A stretch of DNA of 64,000 bases. Origin: Anisakis pegreffii. Taxonomy: Eukaryota > Nematoda > Chromadorea > Rhabditida > Anisakidae. Each line of letters starts with the position of its first letter. Within the stretch, counting starts at the first letter, position 1. Made by a program: the position numbers and the translations under genes. Under the pieces are notes generated by a model. That model had not been told where the DNA came from and searched no databases. It saw only the letters and a list, made by a program, of their open reading frames with translations. Location: assembly GCA_035041965.1 (NCBI GenBank), contig JAPYMA010000408.1:1-64000 (forward strand), written 5' to 3'. Shown piece by piece: positions 25,001-37,408 of the stretch.

Positions 25001-27940
25001 CTTGATAACCTATAGCGGCATAAACAACCATAAAGAGCAAATAGAAACGACGAACTTGAGTGCCACAGAAAGCAGGTTGATGATTTGTTTGCTCTTTAAC
25101 GCCTTCAATTTAAGGAGAACGCTCAGTGTTTCGGTGTCTTCATTCGAGGAAACACTACGAATATTACATGCAATCGACAGAAGCAATTCCATTGCACTTC
25201 GTTGCAACTGAAAGCACCAACTCGGTATATGCATATCTGCGCACATTGAGCTGATGCCGCTCTCCCCTTCCACTCATCCATCGTGACAGATGACAAAGGT
25301 GTAGGCACACTTAAGAAATGTGGCCAAATACGGGTAAAAATACCTCTCACGCTTCACATACTTTCTTCCTAACGTAAAACTATCCAGCGTTCATTGTTGA
25401 GTTGGACACAAACAGTTTCGATAATTGTGGAACATTCAAGGATATTGTCAAAATCGCACTCGAGTGATTTCTCGAAAAAAATGTACAGTGAAATGAATTT
25501 GGATAATATTTTCACTCGAAAGAACATGTCACGTTACTCACCTTCGTATTAAGCAACCAAATATCCATTCGTTGAGTGGCCAAAAGGCGAATCTGCGCAC
25601 AGCCAGTGCACAAAGTCATTGTTTTGAGTAAATTTCTTGGTGCAGCATCACTTTTCCGTTCGCACATTTCACTAATATACGCCACAATTGTATCGATTTT
25701 GGATGACTTATTTGCAAGATCTTCGAAACGATTCTTTCGCACCTTTAAACGTTTCACTATTCATTCAGCATAACGATACAACCATAAATAATTGAAATAG
25801 TACAACGATTTCAATCCCACATAACGACATTACAAAATACATTTTCGCAGCTAATAACACATGTGCATTGCACCAAGCCTCATATGAAATCCATGACTCT
25901 TTTCATTTAGGTTAACGGAAGGCAAACTCAAAACTACTGCTAGACAAACAGAAATATCAACATCGCAAAAATCACCGAAACTCATATATATCCGATAAAA
26001 GTGAACAAAATCGACTGATTTATTGAGCTCACACATGACAACATGCCTAGTTTACACCATATGTATACAATACAAAAAATTATGTGACGTTCATTCACTA
26101 ATTGACGTCGCAATAGACCATACATTTCAAAACGTCCATCATTTGTTTTCAGTCAAATTCAAAATGTTTGATAAAGCCACCAATCAATGAGACTGTTGAA
26201 TCAAGTAGCATTCCACCAACCTGCTTATGATGCAATCGTTCAGGGATGGGCAATTCGCAAGAGCTATACAGATCCTCATGTGGTAAATTCGTATCGAAAA
26301 CCGTAATAATATTATCAATCAGTGTACCCGCACACGCCCTATCAACCCAATACCGTTCATGCAAACTGTCATCAATGAGACATTCCACCAAACACCACGG
26401 CCATTCACTGCTTTCTTTCAGCATTGTATACAACACTGAAATATATTAGCAGATTTCAGTTTCCAATAAATTGCCTTTGCAGCTTTCAAAAATTGGACGA
26501 CGAATTAAGTACAAAAACTTACGAATGGGTGCAACAGAAAGTGCAGGTGAAGAATTGGGTAAGGCTGCGGGCATCAATGAACATAACGCCTCCACCACCT
26601 CATCATGCTGCAATCAACATTCAATATCAAACATTTCGTTCATTGATTACTCAGTTCTTCTGAATTCAAATAGGAAAACAATGTCAATAATTTGCATGAT
26701 AATACTCATCAGGATATGAAACAACGAGATTTTCTGTTAGACTGATATGATGAAGAGTTTACAGAATGGCAAGATTTCAACGAAAAACCGAAACTGTATT
26801 CAAGCAATGTGGTATAAAATAAACAATGCGTGCATGCATTGAGTGGAATAAAATTCGAAACATAACGCCAATGCAAATGAATAAAATTAGAAGAATTTAA
26901 TATCAGATGTGAAGTAATCACTGACGGTGATAAAAGTGGGATATTGTTTGCAGAATGAGAGAACTGATGTGATAATGAGCGGTTCGGCAGACCAAACGTT
27001 GTTGCCGCGACGATACGAAATAATGTCACGAACAGCTGCGCAAATCAATCTGGCTCCTTTTTGCGCTTTTTGCTTCTCAAAACTATTCATCAACGACAAT
27101 AATAACTGCTTCGGTTCCAGCGTGACCTGAAAATTTCTTTGCTCTGAATGTCGAAATAACCTGTAGCTAAAACGAAGAAAATTAGCACCAAAGTTCAATA
27201 ACTATCACTGTTGACTGTTTCTTTTTTGTATTTGGCGGAGCGAAAAGTCGCAAACAAAACTGCCTAGCAACATAGGCTGCGTAAAGATTACGGAAAAAAT
27301 GCTTTCTTGAAATACTACAGCTCAGGATTTATGTCTTTGTTGGTTTTTCTATTATTGTAACTAACTGACTTAATCCATACACGCTCATAACCCTACACGA
27401 GGTTACAAGCAAGAAAAATTTACGCAGAAAAGGACCAAAGAACAATAGAGGACGGTTGTTTGAGCTGAGACTAAAACTAACAGGAGACAAGAATCAAACA
27501 GCAAATTACCTCAGAACAAAACTGACGCCATTTTGTTTCGTCATGTTCGAATCGCTTCAGCTGGACGGTTGACGAAGCAGTGGACGGACCCTTCGAAAGT
27601 ATATCAAGACGCGGCTTCTTTAGAACACCTCCGCCACTCTTAATAGCAGCAATATTACTTTCAGCCATAAACGTCTTAATTTAGAATGTTTATTTGCATA
27701 ACTTTCATCTTGAGCAGTTCCTGATCACTTCAAAAGATTCATATTTGACCGATTTGAGCTTGGCGGAGAATACAGTTTGAAAGAAAATGGACTGAATACC
27801 TGTGGAAGGTCTCTTTTGCCGGATACGTGAGCCCTAAGACGAGAAGAGCTATCCAAAGAGCTGGATGGACCATCACGTCCCAATGCGACGAATCCACCAG
27901 CTGGAAGATTGGCTTTAACTTTAGAACCCTGTTTGCTCAT
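8510..27940 (-). CDS. INTS1: Integrator complex subunit 1
   Basis: INTS1 is the scaffold subunit of the nuclear Integrator complex, which binds RNA polymerase II and cleaves snRNA and paused mRNA transcripts. I identify it by recall of human INTS1: the N-terminal LPAGGFVALGRDGP, then WVDRACAGTLIDNI, IRLLATQRMDIWLL, TLYWKAW, ALKMVQSFG and LSYLPQF correspond in order. Exons, 5' to 3': 27940-27800, 27674-27510, 27126-26926, 26607-26523, 26435-26221, 25742-25542, 25207-25056, 24740-24599, 24190-24014, 23867-23728, 23509-23386, 23062-22852, 22753-22540, 22295-22143, 21758-21566, 21433-21304, 21199-21032, 20846-20679, 20610-20521, 20103-20025, 19882-19812, 19750-19547, 19184-18966, 18849-18766, 18466-18266, 17692-17513, 17359-17183, 17031-16929, 16656-16568, 16358-16117, 15904-15726, 15637-15416, 15283-15037, 14840-14644, 14121-13990, 9428-9193, 8880-8697, 8601-8510. 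Phases agree at every junction except exon 15/16, where 2 nt are missing. About 2,070 residues against about 2,190 in human; mostly helical repeats, no enzyme motif. The start is the ATG giving the conserved N-terminus. Least sure: exons 2, 33 and 35. Confidence 0.93.
9429..13989 (-). other. Large INTS1 intron (4.6 kb)
   Basis: This interval separates INTS1 exons 35 and 36 and is several times longer than the gene's other introns. I found no further INTS1 exon in it; the two flanking exons join in frame and match consecutive parts of the human protein, apart from a short disordered linker. It holds a PLAT-like coding fragment (listed separately) and otherwise AT-rich sequence. Confidence 0.6.
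12556..12809 (+). pseudogene. PLAT-domain-like coding fragment
   Basis: A plus-strand frame from 12556 reads HLERLNRKTVGQKNVSTGD then VSSIRIGHESATGW. The motif G-x-x-x-x-I-R-I-G-H-(D/E)-x-x-x-x-x-W is typical of the second half of PLAT/LH2 domains (family recall). The frame stops at TGA just after; the next frame, from about 12662, stays open to 12809. Neither the first half of a PLAT domain nor clean splice sites are visible nearby, so this is at best a gene relic inside the INTS1 intron. A chance match is possible. Confidence 0.25.
17892..18068. repeat. Imperfect long foldback element
   Basis: The left arm (about 17892-17975) and right arm (about 17998-18068) are imperfect reverse complements; for example TTGCGCAATTAGAAATAATTAC on the left faces GTAATTATTTCGAATTGCGCA on the right. 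The short centre reads CTCCTGAAGATGGCATAACG then CCGAAACG. The element lies in the INTS1 intron between exons 25 and 26. It resembles a foldback or MITE-type non-autonomous element; no target duplication was found. Confidence 0.75.
19113..19189. repeat. Short duplication at an INTS1 splice acceptor
   Basis: Plus-strand CAACACTAATTTTGCTAAA (19113-19131) recurs as CAACACTAATTTTTGCTAAA (19170-19189). On the coding strand the second copy contains the acceptor TTTAG and first codons of INTS1 exon 23, and the first copy lies inside the same exon (AKLVL against QKLVL). Confidence 0.7.
21959..22030. repeat. (AT)36 microsatellite
   Basis: An uninterrupted 72-bp run of AT in the INTS1 intron between exons 14 and 15. 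Its length is likely variable between individuals and hard to assemble. Confidence 0.98.
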
Positions 27941-28207
27941 CTACTAACGCTATTAACCCTGAAATAAAAGTCACAGGAACTAAAGCCTCAAAATAATTAG
28001 AATAACTCTAAACAACCGTTAACATGTTTCAAAATATGCCGAAGACGTCACAATATAATTAAGTGCTGAACAATCCGGTGTCTCGAAAAGCGGCAACCCC
28101 AAAACCTTGCCATACGAGTCTGTCTCATACGGCACAGTTTTTGAATGCTATTCGCAGCACAGAACAACTTCATTCAGGTGATTTACGCATGGTCTCGACG
28201 CCCTGAA

Positions 28208-28244
28208 AACGGTTCTGGTATCAGGATTTGATCCCAGAATCGTT
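28208..28244. repeat. 11-bp hairpin in a GC-richer island
   Basis: AACGGTTCTGG (28208-28218) pairs with CCAGAATCGTT (28234-28244) with one mismatch. It lies within an island of balanced base composition just upstream of INTS1 that looks like repeat-derived DNA. Confidence 0.55.
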
Positions 28245-29089
28245 TTTCAATCCCCGGACACTCCCGAAATTGAAAAGCAATTTTGAAAAATAGAAGATAA
28301 CAAAAAAGTTACCGCTAGCAAATAAAAAACAAACAAATTCTGCTCGAAAATTTGAAAAACAACCCCATCCCTCTTAAATTTATTTCCTTTACCCTTATTA
28401 ACAGAAAATCACTCGCACTGTTGACGACATTTATCTTGTGCAAGCCATTTTGCCACATTTGTTTGACGCTCCATGTGCCTAATCTCAGACGAGGTACATG
28501 TAAATGTGAACATTTTGAGCTTGGTTATCCATTTGAATCGCTCTTATAGTCATCAATCAACTGATTCTTTAAGATCGCTGAAGTCACCGAAGTGCGATCA
28601 TAACGGTCGTAATAGTACGCACAGAATGAAGTTAGCAATGCTTAGGGACATATAAAAGAATTCACTACTTTGGCCATTAACCTATAACAGAACATTTACG
28701 TCTGCGAGAAAACCACTCTATTCAAGGAATCGAACTTCTTAAGAAGAATTTGAGATTTTCTCGGATTTTCATTGATTTTTCCGGGATAATTGTTCGTACA
28801 GGAAGATCCGCAAATTTTGGTCGAAATTCCAAGCTTCGGCTTCCGACCCAAGAATTTTGAAGTTCGGTCGGAATTCCGAATGTGGGAATCTGAAAACGTC
28901 AATTCCCTCGGGTTCCAACCAACCTGAAATTTCGTTCGGATGCCCTCACTAGTACTCACCCCACGACGAACACTAAGATACAGTGTCATATCATCAAGAC
29001 AGTAAAACTGCATGAAGAACTATATTAGCAGTGTAAGCAAATCGTTGCAAATATTCCATCGATTCCAATTCATCGTCGCCGTTCTCCTT

Positions 29090-29515
29090 ACGCTTACTAG
29101 ATTTCCTCCAACTCTCAGCTTCGACCAGTAACATATTAATTTCTTCACACCAATCGATCGAGAAGAATATCTGGATTCAGAAATATGTATATACTTTGTC
29201 GGGCGATTCTGCTTAGTTGAGGAGCTATAGCTATTTTATTAAAGCTATCTCAAGCAGCGCCGAGGTGCTCAGTCATATGCATTTGATCACTATAGATCAA
29301 TGGATATTATACATTACTATCGAAATATATGTTTCATACATTCAAGCCTACCGTCTTCTCAAGTTTGCCCAGTAACATGGCAGTCTTTTTGCATCGTTCG
29401 ATCGAGCAGAATCTCGGCTTTATAAAAAATAAAAAACTCGCCGAGAAATTCGGCCTCTACCAGGAGATATAGTTATTTTTCTGATGCTATATCGCGAAGC
29501 CTTCCTGCACGTCGT
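29090..29515. repeat. Two diverged copies of a repeat, about 260 bp apart
   Basis: CCAGTAACAT, ATCGATCGAGAAGAAT and GAGGAGCTATAGCTATTTT in the first copy (about 29125-29270) correspond in order and spacing to CCAGTAACAT, GTTCGATCGAGCAGAAT and CAGGAGATATAGTTATTTTT in the second (about 29368-29510). Divergence is high, so the duplication is old or the two are separate insertions of one family. Confidence 0.55.
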
Positions 29516-29968
29516 TCTCCCTGTCTCTCCATCATCTCCACTCCAAAAACTCTCTCAGCCGTCAGACGGATATGGTGAGCGATACACGCGTTGTTCGTAA
29601 TGGAAGCAGACGGAAAAGTGCTATGAGAGAGCCTTCTCTTTCGGACTTAGAAAAATTTTTTGCTGGTTTTGAGTTTTGGGAGCATAAATACAACATTGCC
29701 GATTTCTGTTAGTCTATTACATAGAAATGCATCCAGATGAGCGTGATATAAAGCAATGAAGAGCAGAATAATCAGTTGAATATTCAATGAAATGTTACGT
29801 AAAAGTTCATCGAGCTGTCGTTGATCATGTCATTCGTCCAAATTGCGTCTATTTTTCTTAGCTGAACATCAATGATAGAGGGCAAACAGCAAAGATAAGT
29901 GCATATAAATTAGATGGGAATGATTAAGGCTTGCTTCAAAATGGACATATTATCAAAATTCACACAAA

Positions 29969-30075
29969 TTGACTTGTTTTATCAAATCCCGAAATCCTGG
30001 GATTTTTCAAAACTTAAATCCCGGAATCGAGATCAGAACTGTAATCTCGGGATCCCGGGATCTCGTGCAATCCCC
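29969..30075. repeat. Dispersed repeat, copy 1
   Basis: A GC-richer segment containing CGAAATCCTGGGATTTTTCA and the palindrome CGGGATCCCG. Its reverse complement is found again, diverged, at 57257-57345, with the shared cores CGAAATCCTGGGA, CAAAACTTAAA (CAGAACATAAA in the other copy) and TCTCGTGC (TTCCGTGC). Confidence 0.6.
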
Positions 30076-31139
30076 ACTTGTCATGCGTCATCATATTATA
30101 TATCCACTTGTTCGGTTGTTTACTGAAACAGAGATCAGTTTGGAAGACAAAGGATGGGGATGAGTGTCGTGAAATGACTCCCAAAGTAATTGGTTTTATA
30201 CCGTTGGCATCATCGATGAAATTATGCATGCATGTCTAGTGTGGACTTTTTTCTCAAGTAATTATTTCGCAGTTAATTGCAATACCATTCAAGTAATTAA
30301 AATTTTTGATTACACTTCTTCCCCACTTCGATTACCTTCATTTGACAATTCACCACTATACATTCCCTATAATCAGTTATAATGTTATTAGTTTTCATCT
30401 TCAGCGATCAATGTCATCTGAATTCATAATGTCGATAAAGTAATCTGTATAATCTGTATACGAATCTTAGTTTTACTCCCTCGCGCAACATTTACCTTTG
30501 CAATCTTTGAAATGACCTTCATTTACGTTCTCATTACACATCCAGTGGTGTACATGGGGGGCAGAGGTATTTCGCTCCCTCCTCCCCTCTACCTCCACCT
30601 GCTTATAGAACAAGCACTGAAAGAAATGAAGTTTACAGGTAGTTGCAATACAGATGAAACTATATCAATGCATTTAAATTTGGTTCACTGACTTATCCAC
30701 GTACCACTGAGATTAGTAAAATATCACACTAAAAGGATCAACAGCCACAAAACGAAAATCACCGTTTCCATGTAAAAAATCCTTCGCGCGTTAATGTGCA
30801 ATGCGCAAACAAGTTGATATGTAATAATGATTAGAGTACAATTGCATGAAATTAATTCATTTAATTGTCACTCATTGATCGTTTCCAGCTTCTGTGTTCA
30901 TATAAACTAATTGAAACAAATATTTCATCGAATTGATGACAATTGCCGAAAAGTTTTGATAGGATGTTTTGAAGGTAAAAAAGCGTTTGAAAAATTTTCA
31001 ACTATTATTTTTGAAAATTTAATTCTGCCTCTTCAAAAACTTCTTTGCCAATGGATTCGCAGAAAAGATCTAATATATCCCTTGATGTCGATTAATCTGC
31101 ACGTTATCACTACTATGATCAACGATACTCTCATTATTT

Positions 31140-31148
31140 GATTATTAC

Positions 31149-31179
<31 letters not shown>

Positions 31180-31209
31180 GTATTTAGCATTATTATTATT
31201 ATTTTATTA
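31140..31209. repeat. (ATT)n microsatellite
   Basis: An ATT trinucleotide run of about 40 bp followed by an interrupted second run, in intergenic DNA. Confidence 0.95.
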
Positions 31210-34200
31210 TCTTCAGTAATTTCAGTATTATCTTGTTTAATAACAATGCTCTTCTTAGATATCTTGCCATCTGTTTGCCTCATTCAAGCATTTTATTATC
31301 AATGAAGCAAAAACGTTATTTCAATTGTTCTTAAGAATCATTTTGGTATCAAAGATTGTTTAAGATAGGGTAAAGAGTCATTCGTCTCGGATAAACGATA
31401 ATACTTTGAACAAACTAACTCATTTTCGTTCGCGAGCAGTTCGTCTTCACAGTGAAACGACAACGTTCACGTTGCAGCGCTTCTTTTAGCAGATAATATT
31501 ATTACTGTGATTGTTAGAACTGTTCATTCATTATTTTTGTATTATTGCTTCTGGTTATCATTCGTACATTTTACTTTGATCTTGAGAGGAGCGAAAAGCA
31601 AGTCGCATGATGAGTGTCACAACTGGAAAGGGGACTCAATTTGCTCACAGCTGGAAGTGTCGTGTATTGAGGGAATGTGCATCGCTATGCAACCATTTGC
31701 ATCGTCAACAATAAATTTTGTTTATTCTCAGATTTAATCTATCCAATAACACGTCCTAACACATTCCTTCGTCACTTACCGATTAAAAAACACTTCATTC
31801 GAATAACTCTCAAACACTCAACCTGTTCCCTCCTAACACATTCTCTCATTAAGATATACATACATATTCATCTGATTGTATCAGTAGCCATCCTCATCGT
31901 ATCTCATTCACTTGGCCACACGTAAATTTAAGTTGCTGATTCAATTGTTCACTGTTTTACGTCCATTCAAAGTTGTCTAATTACTGTTTATTCAATTCAC
32001 ATACACCAATAAAATTTCCTCTCATTTTCTAACTTTGTTCCCATTAACAGTAATTTTTGTTTTTATCAATTGGTTGCTCACATTCAAATAAATATTTTCA
32101 AATTAGAATTTTAAACGTTTTGCGCTGTGCGTTTGGTCACGTTGAGTTGAATTCTATGAGCGTACTATGGAATTTTATTGACAGTATAATGTTATGAAGT
32201 GATAAGCATAACGGAGGGTTCGTTATCACGAGACAAACATTTTCAAATATTCAAAAATTTATGTGAACGTTAAAAGTTCTGAGCATTTAAATAATGTCGG
32301 CGTTCCTTACAGTGCACACGTTAATATTTACATTCCTTCGATGAGATTCTTGCTGTAGTCAACAGTTCATTCAATGTGTGTGCGTTGTTTCCATAAACAC
32401 TGAGAACTTTGTACATTTGATTTTTAAAAATGTTATTTAATCAGTAATCACAGTGCGTTGCCATTGTATGCCCCTTGGTCGTTGATAAATAGCACATTAC
32501 TTATTTTTGGGTGTATCTGCTCGCTCCCTCCTCCACCCCATCTCCTCACTTCACACAACGTGCGATCTGAGCAATCATTTATACTCTTGGAAACTGTGTT
32601 GATCATTCATCCAGCGGTCTTATCAGTTTCCAAGAAAAACTCAAATGAACGAAGCCTACTTAAACCGTCATTGATCCTTGCAGCGTTCTACTTCAATCCT
32701 AAGAATTCTTGAGTTTTTCATAATTGAGTTCGAAAACTGGAGGGAATCTGAAACCGAATGATATTGTGAATTAATTTTGTTTGCAGTTCTATTCATAAGC
32801 TGACTGATGGCATTAAATGATGATTGACAACTGAAATACTATCAATATTAACTATCAATTCCGCGTGATGACATGTTGTTGAGTCAATCCATTGCGCAAC
32901 TCTTATAAATAGTGATGAATCATATCCGGAATTCAGATTTTTTTTTGAATCACAAAGAAGTGTTTCATCAAAATGCTTTGAATGCATTGTTGGCTGAGTG
33001 TTTTGAAATGAAATTCAACAAAGTTCATCAGAGAATGATAATCAGTTGCATTGTCAGATGATAACAGTTGATGTCAGATGATTGATAACAACTGATTTTC
33101 GATGAGGTTTTTTACTTGAACGTTTTTATAGTATGTTCCCATAAATCATTACAAATCCCTTTGTTGTAATAATTTTAGTATTGTTTGTTGGTATATGATC
33201 ACTTACAATTAATCATTGTTTTTTGTTTTTGTTTATTTATTATAATTTGAAATCGACTGAAGGTGAATGACACGCTGATAGTACACGTTATGTAGCGATA
33301 TATTCGAATCGTCTGTCATTTGCTATGAATAAATTGCGTTTATTCATGAATTCTCTTTGATCAGTCGTCTGAGAATAATTTTTCATTTCGATGATTCATT
33401 CCGAATTCGTTTGCGATTTTTGGTGTGTGCGATCGTTTTACATATTCTCGTACAATACTTATTGTACAAGAATAAACACTGATACAAATCGTCGTCAAAA
33501 ATTTCAGTCTTTTTTTGCATTTTGCAATTTATCTTATATTTCTTGACAAAGATATCTTCTAACAATTCATCTAAATGAACGATAATTGTTCGCTTCATTT
33601 GGAATGAGTGATTCAACCACTAATAATGAGAATATTATATATTGTATATTTATGGAATATTGTATATTTATGAGTCTTATTTACAGCTGACAACGACGAT
33701 TATAATTAATGTAAATTAAAAAAGTTAATAGATGAGAAGATTTCCCAATTTTCACATTCTGTAAGACACTTATCGAATTTCTTCAATCCCTCAGTGATTC
33801 ATCACTCCGTCATTCGTTCTTCTCTCAACTATTAGTTCCATGATTTGTTAGATTCAACGATGAAATCTTGAATCCATCAAAAATGAATTTTTTTTGCAAC
33901 GCGTGCTCAGTGAGAAATGATGCGAAGATATGTGTCATAAATATGATTGCATAAGAAAGTCGACATCGAATTATTTGAGGCAGCAATTTTAAACTCGTTT
34001 GTATTGAATAATGCTGAAACAATTGCCACTAAATCGCTCAATCATTTGACGATCGCTTTGATAACTGAACCTCAATGATGAATGCCGTTTACACTGGCTC
34101 AGCTTTAAATTCACGTTTAACTTTGCAACTTACTTCGATAATTCAAACAGTGAAACATTTTTCGAATGCGGTAAAGCGAATTAATTTATGGATATCTACT

Positions 34201-37064
34201 GAGAATGTTTTCTTCGATGATGATGCTTCATGCAAATAAATGAGTTTTTAATTTTTTTTATTCCAATACCGTTTTTCAAAATCTTAAATAGGAACTCAAA
34301 AAATTTTTACCTAAATTTCCACTATCGGCGCAGTAAACTTATGACTCGATTTAGTTCTTGTCAATCATCTATTTCATCATCAAAAATGCACTCAACATCT
34401 TTGGTACTCATTTTTTCCGGTACTTTCTTGAAAATTCTCTGATTTTTTCGAAAAAAGCAATCGATGAACTGAAATATAAAACAGAAATAGTTAAAATAAG
34501 TCATAATCATCATAATAATAATCAACCAGTTGTTGACCCCTTGTAGAAGTGTTCTTCAGTTTGATGGCGTTGATGTAAGAAGATTCATTGAAAAGGTAGT
34601 CAGTCGTTGATTTTAGTGAAAAGGTCACATCTACGGCAACGACCACTAATCATAGAGCGTTTAACCTCTTCTGCCATAATCGCTCGTTCCCCTTTACCTG
34701 TACGTCGTTCGTTGTGCATAAGCAGTCACTCGCTCACCACTCACAAACACACCAAATCAAGGCTTCTTGTTAGCCTCGTTACAGGTATGTGCTGATGACA
34801 AACTAAATGCCACAAAGCGCTCTATCGTGCATCCTATCTCTTCGTGTGCTCCCCTCAGTGTACTCCTCTCTCAAAACTCTGTAATCTTTTAGTCAAACAA
34901 TTTTATTTCACTTCTTTGTTCAACGATCCTTTCGATTTCTTTTCCCATGTTCTCTAGTGCTGCTTATCTCCGACAGAGATGGCCTCGATAACACTTTCAC
35001 TGTAAAGGTGTGTTATTGCTGCATCATCATCGTCATCATCACCAGTTATATCGCATCGCTACAATATCGTTCACTCATTTACTTTTACTGTGCATGTATC
35101 CTTGTCGTTCGTGTTTTGTTATTGCTAAACGATCATCAGCATCCAGTGTTGTACGTATTGCTGTTATATGTCAAGAATACGTGTTTTATTGTTGCTTATT
35201 CAGACTCAATCCAAAACCAATAATGACTTCAATCGATTATACATTCATGGCAATGTGAGAATACGAATAACTTTTTCGATGTTCATTTCAGCTGACAGAC
35301 TAATATTACTGTGTAATAATTGCATTTGAGACATGCGCAATAGTCCTTCACAATTGAATATTGATCGCGTGAAGTTTCGATTCGAATTTGTTTGTTCCTT
35401 GTTTTGATTCCTCTTAACTGCTTTGATTCCTCACTCTGCTGTCGTCTAAAAATGTTTTTTTTTTGAAGTACAGTTCTCAGAATTTCCCAACGTTATTGTG
35501 AGGTATAATTTTGGACAGATTTAGTTACGACATAACTACAAATGATGTAGGCGTTTAACTTTGATCATATGGATTCAGTTATGCATTTATTCACTATCAG
35601 TATGCCTATGATCATATGGATCAGTACGACTTTATCATCCATTTAGGGAATGGGCAGTGTTGAGATTGTTTTGCTAGGCACTCTTATCAAGATGGTCAGT
35701 GAGATAGCCATCGAAAGTAATGGGAATGTGATATGAGGAAGGTTGGTGAAATAAAAATTAATCTAATTAGGATGAATACTATCAGAGCACTTGTCGGCAA
35801 GCTTCTTGATGGCGAGTCGATGTGAAAGGCATCAGTAACGGAGCAGTCCATATGAATTGTGAATACAAAACTTCTATGAATTTCACCATCATTTCAACCG
35901 CCCTTCGCCACCCGCTCCTCGCTCACAATCGTTTTGTGGATGCTGTTTGCATATCTCTGATATTGATGTCTAAAACGGATTCAATCCGTATTTTATAAAC
36001 TTGCAAAATTTCGTGTAATCCTTCCAAGATGACAGTATAGTAATGATGGCTGCATAGCTTCAATCAAGATATATTCTGGTATGAATTCAGAATTCGCTGA
36101 ACTCGAATCAAAAACAAAATTTTCTGCTGTGATCGGTTTTTTTGCGAGTTGCATTTGTTGAATTGTAAGTTCAGTGAGAGGATGCAATATAATGGTGTTA
36201 AAACGCATGAATTATCACTCTCTAAACTGGAAACTCTCCATCAAGATGTGTCATTTCTGAATTCGTCTATCATTTTTTCGGTAAACTGCATTCAATTCTC
36301 AATGTTACCTCATCGATATTCTACGTATTTTTCTTATCACTGCCCAAAATACATTCCAACGAGTGAATTTTTGAACAACATCATTTCTGCATTGAACTGC
36401 ATAACATTCAAATTTGATGTTACAAACAAAACTTTCAGACTAATTTCATGAGCTAATATGAGGAAAAGAATAAAGTTGTGTGTTTATTTACAACTGGTGA
36501 AATGAATGAGTGTATTTCATACACAATAACTCTTTAACGTAGCGTACCGTTCGTTCGTTGTTACGCTGAATTCTGTTATCACCACTCACAATTAACATGG
36601 TCCGTCCTGAATAAATTTTTGTTATCAGTTGAAAAGGTATCTCGCCTCTGTCAACTCTTGCGAGTGCATTGCGTTTTTGCTTTCGTATGCGTTTGCCGTT
36701 TTTCATCAGCAACCGAAACAGTGACAGTAGTAGATAGTGCATCCATCTGCATTCCTCTCGAATTGCATCGAAAGGATTTCTTTTACGTCTCGAATAGATT
36801 TGAATTCGTGCAGTGAACGCGAGCGCTCGCATCGATTGGATATTTGAGTGTTGCACTTTGAGAGTATTTCCACCAAAAAAACTGGCGGATTGTCGTAGTT
36901 GAGAGTTTTGTTCATCAATTTACAACCGAGAAAAGAATTTTTGGTAGCATAATTGAGTTGTGAGAACATGTGTTGTGATCTCTTGAATTGGTCTCTTTTT
37001 TTCTTCGTGCACTAATGTTCATTCAGTTTTGTTCGAAAATTAACATTATGGACTGTCGTTGGAA

Positions 37065-37104
37065 ACATTCAGAAATACGATTTCGAGGTCGTATTTCCGA
37101 ATGT
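37065..37104. repeat. 16-bp hairpin upstream of dlg-1
   Basis: ACATTCAGAAATACGA (37065-37080) pairs with TCGTATTTCCGAATGT (37089-37104) with one mismatch across an 8-base loop. It ends about 300 bp before the dlg-1 start codon, in likely promoter or 5' leader sequence. Confidence 0.85.
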
Positions 37105-37408
37105 CCGTAACGTAACGTTAATTCCGATGAAAATTGTTAATTAGCCAATCAGTTTTTTGATCGATGGCAGAAAATTCTATTGAATTCATTCGTTTTGTTT
37201 TGGTTCATCCGCTGCGCATTTAACGAATTATTTGCTCTATTTGTCGTTCGATAATCTGTTCGATTACTTTACTCGTCGATTGAATGGTGTACAAAATGAA
37301 TTAGTGTTGGCGACCTGATTGTAAATCCTTAAATTCATTAATGCAGTCGTTAATTGCAGAAATATTCATCCAATAAAACTAATTACGAATACAACAAAGT
37401 GACGAACG

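Larger units (their letters stand above)
27941..37408. other. 9.5-kb intergenic region between divergent INTS1 and dlg-1
   Basis: The two start codons face away from each other here, so both promoters must lie inside. I see no convincing gene. The longest frame (36488-36856, -, 122 codons, basic) has no recognisable motif. The region carries several GC-richer repeat islands (28200-28250, 28740-28975, 29090-29515, 29969-30075), an ATT microsatellite and a hairpin close to dlg-1. A CT-rich block CGCTCCCTCCTCC occurs near 30580, and a similar one near 32520. Confidence 0.6.

Noticed and set aside
24819..25040. Minus-strand frame inside INTS1 with hydrophobic character
   Set aside because: Exons at 25207-25056 and 24740-24599 join directly in frame and match consecutive human INTS1 residues, so this is intron.
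36488..36856. 122-codon minus-strand frame before dlg-1
   Set aside because: No recognisable motif, no splice context and basic low-complexity composition; the length is possible by chance in 64 kb.
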